Of a stretch of 64,000 nt of DNA, positions 63,268-64,000 are shown in pieces. Position 1 is the first letter of the stretch. Every line of letters starts with the position of its first letter. Position numbers and translations under genes: made by a program. The stretch spans positions 1 to 64,000 of the forward strand of contig CAILVF010000053.1 in NCBI GenBank assembly GCA_903837605.1. The letters run 5' to 3'. The notes under the pieces are model-generated. The model did not search any database, was not told the DNA's origin, and was given only the letters and a program-made list of their open reading frames with translations. Origin of the DNA: an uncultured Bacteroidales bacterium. GTDB taxonomy: Bacteria; Bacteroidota; Bacteroidia; Bacteroidales; FEN-979.

Positions 63268-63336
63268 GTGACTAAAGACAAGTGAACAGTGATTAGTGAC
63301 TGGTGACCGGTGACTTATGACTGGTGACAAATCACA
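63268..63336. repeat. GTGACTG/GTGAACAG-type simple repeat
   Basis: A run of 7-9-nt units (GTGACTAAAGACAA, GTGAACA, GTGATTA, GTGACTG, GTGACCG, GTGACTTAT, GACTGGTGAC) in the gap between the SDR and acyl-CoA synthetase genes. Related to the runs at 31392-31454 and 42271-42302. Confidence 0.75.
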
Positions 63337-63433
63337 GTTCAAGGCTGCTGATATATAATCCGTAATAATATGTAAGCAAATTTCACTAACATTGCAACTC
63401 AAACTCAGGATTCTAACATAAACTTTACCGACG

Positions 63434-64000
63434 ATGGAAGTAATCCGCATTTTTGACCTTCTCCCTTATTACGAGCAGAAATACAAACCCAAGGACGATG
63501 TTATCGCCTCAAAGGAGAATGGGCAATGGGTCAAATACAGCATCAGGCAATACAGGGAAATGGCCGATAACATAAGTAGCGGCTTCCTGGCGTTGGGGGT
63601 TAAGCCGGGAGACAAGATTGCCCAGATAAGCTCGAACCGGGTTGAATGGAATATCCTGGACATGGCTATTTTACAGGTGGGTGCCATCCATGTACCGATT
63701 TACCCTACGATCAGCGAATCAGATTATGAATACATCCTGAACCATGCAGAAGTCAAATATGTATTTGTTTCGGGAGTAGAACTACTGAGGAAGATCCAGC
63801 ATATTCTTCCAAAGGTGCCTTCCCTCCAGGATATATACACATACAGGGACAACGATGGATTGAAACATCTCAGCGAACTGGTTGAGTTGGGAAAAGCCAG
63901 CCAGGGGAAGGATCTTCTTGAAAAACGTAAAGCAGAGGTTTTGCCTGACGATACGGCAACAATTATTTATACTTCAGGAACGACAGGCAACCCAAAAGGT
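63434..64000 (+). CDS. Long-chain acyl-CoA synthetase (N-terminal part, runs off the window)
   Basis: The first 189 codons are present, starting at ATG 63434 (MEVIRIFDLLPYYEQ) and open to the window edge. AMP-binding adenylate-forming enzyme: NISSGFLALGVKPGDKIAQI, then GAIHVPIYPTISESDYEYIL, and the P-loop motif IIYTSGTTGNPKG as the final residues in view. It is the FAA1/FadD15-like type that activates fatty acids with ATP and CoA. A complete protein would be about 590-600 residues. It is distinct from the AMP-binding fusion at the left end. Confidence 0.9.
   Translation, partial: MEVIRIFDLLPYYEQKYKPKDDVIASKENGQWVKYSIRQYREMADNISSGFLALGVKPGDKIAQISSNRVEWNILDMAILQVGAIHVPIYPTISESDYEYILNHAEVKYVFVSGVELLRKIQHILPKVPSLQDIYTYRDNDGLKHLSELVELGKASQGKDLLEKRKAEVLPDDTATIIYTSGTTGNPKG

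Overview
This window comes from a Bacteroidota chromosome, probably an uncultured member of the Bacteroidales or a relative. The evidence is a SusC/SusD polysaccharide utilisation locus, a C-terminal type A sorting domain of the type IX secretion system, Fibrobacter-type paralogous (FISUMP) secreted domains, SusR-like and TonB-dependent proteins, and -7 promoter elements of the TAnnTTTG type in front of many genes. No plasmid, phage or transposase genes are visible, so this looks like ordinary chromosome with an accessory middle and right half.

Layout. 0-8.4 kb: a very large AMP-binding/GNAT fusion protein lies divergent from aconitase and citrate synthase. 8.4-12.8 kb: a lipid- or alcohol-like cluster holds an SDR, a DUF1214 protein, a PAPS sulfotransferase and a second SDR. 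12.9-16 kb: a small Cys-containing secreted protein, an OB-fold lipoprotein, then a geranylgeranyl-reductase-like flavoenzyme paired with a divergent class I isoprenoid-synthase-like protein. 16.2-30 kb: three giant secreted repeat proteins. One has 13 units with an exact 291-nt period, one has four copies of a composite ~906-nt unit, and one is a PKD/GEVED/dockerin-like/cohesin-like protein with a sorting domain. The third is bracketed by a tRNA-like remnant and an intact tRNA-Pro(GGG). 30.2-36.3 kb: a GluR0-like ligand-gated K+ channel, trxB and purL. purL carries in-frame heptamer repeats and a perfect inverted repeat.

36.4-62.4 kb is one large minus-strand polysaccharide utilisation locus. 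In order of transcription it encodes a periplasmic-sensor/LuxR-HTH regulator, SusC, SusD, a LamG surface lipoprotein, a GH144-type lipoprotein with Ig-like domains, GH3, a periplasmic GH144-type protein, a 1061-residue unassigned (alpha/alpha)6-type protein, an MFS (GPH) transporter with a long periplasmic insert, a cytosolic GH35 and a cytosolic ~1110-residue GH94 phosphorylase. GH144, GH3, GH35 and a long GH94 together point to beta-1,2-glucan (including cyclic glucans) as the substrate. The inferred route is cleavage at the surface, import through SusCD, trimming in the periplasm, MFS uptake and cytosolic phosphorolysis to glucose 1-phosphate.

62.5-64 kb: an SDR and the first 189 codons of a long-chain acyl-CoA synthetase that runs off the window. 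Short tandem repeats (7-8 nt units) are scattered between and inside genes. No intergenic gap exceeds 300 bases. No CRISPR array, rRNA, insertion sequence or origin was seen.
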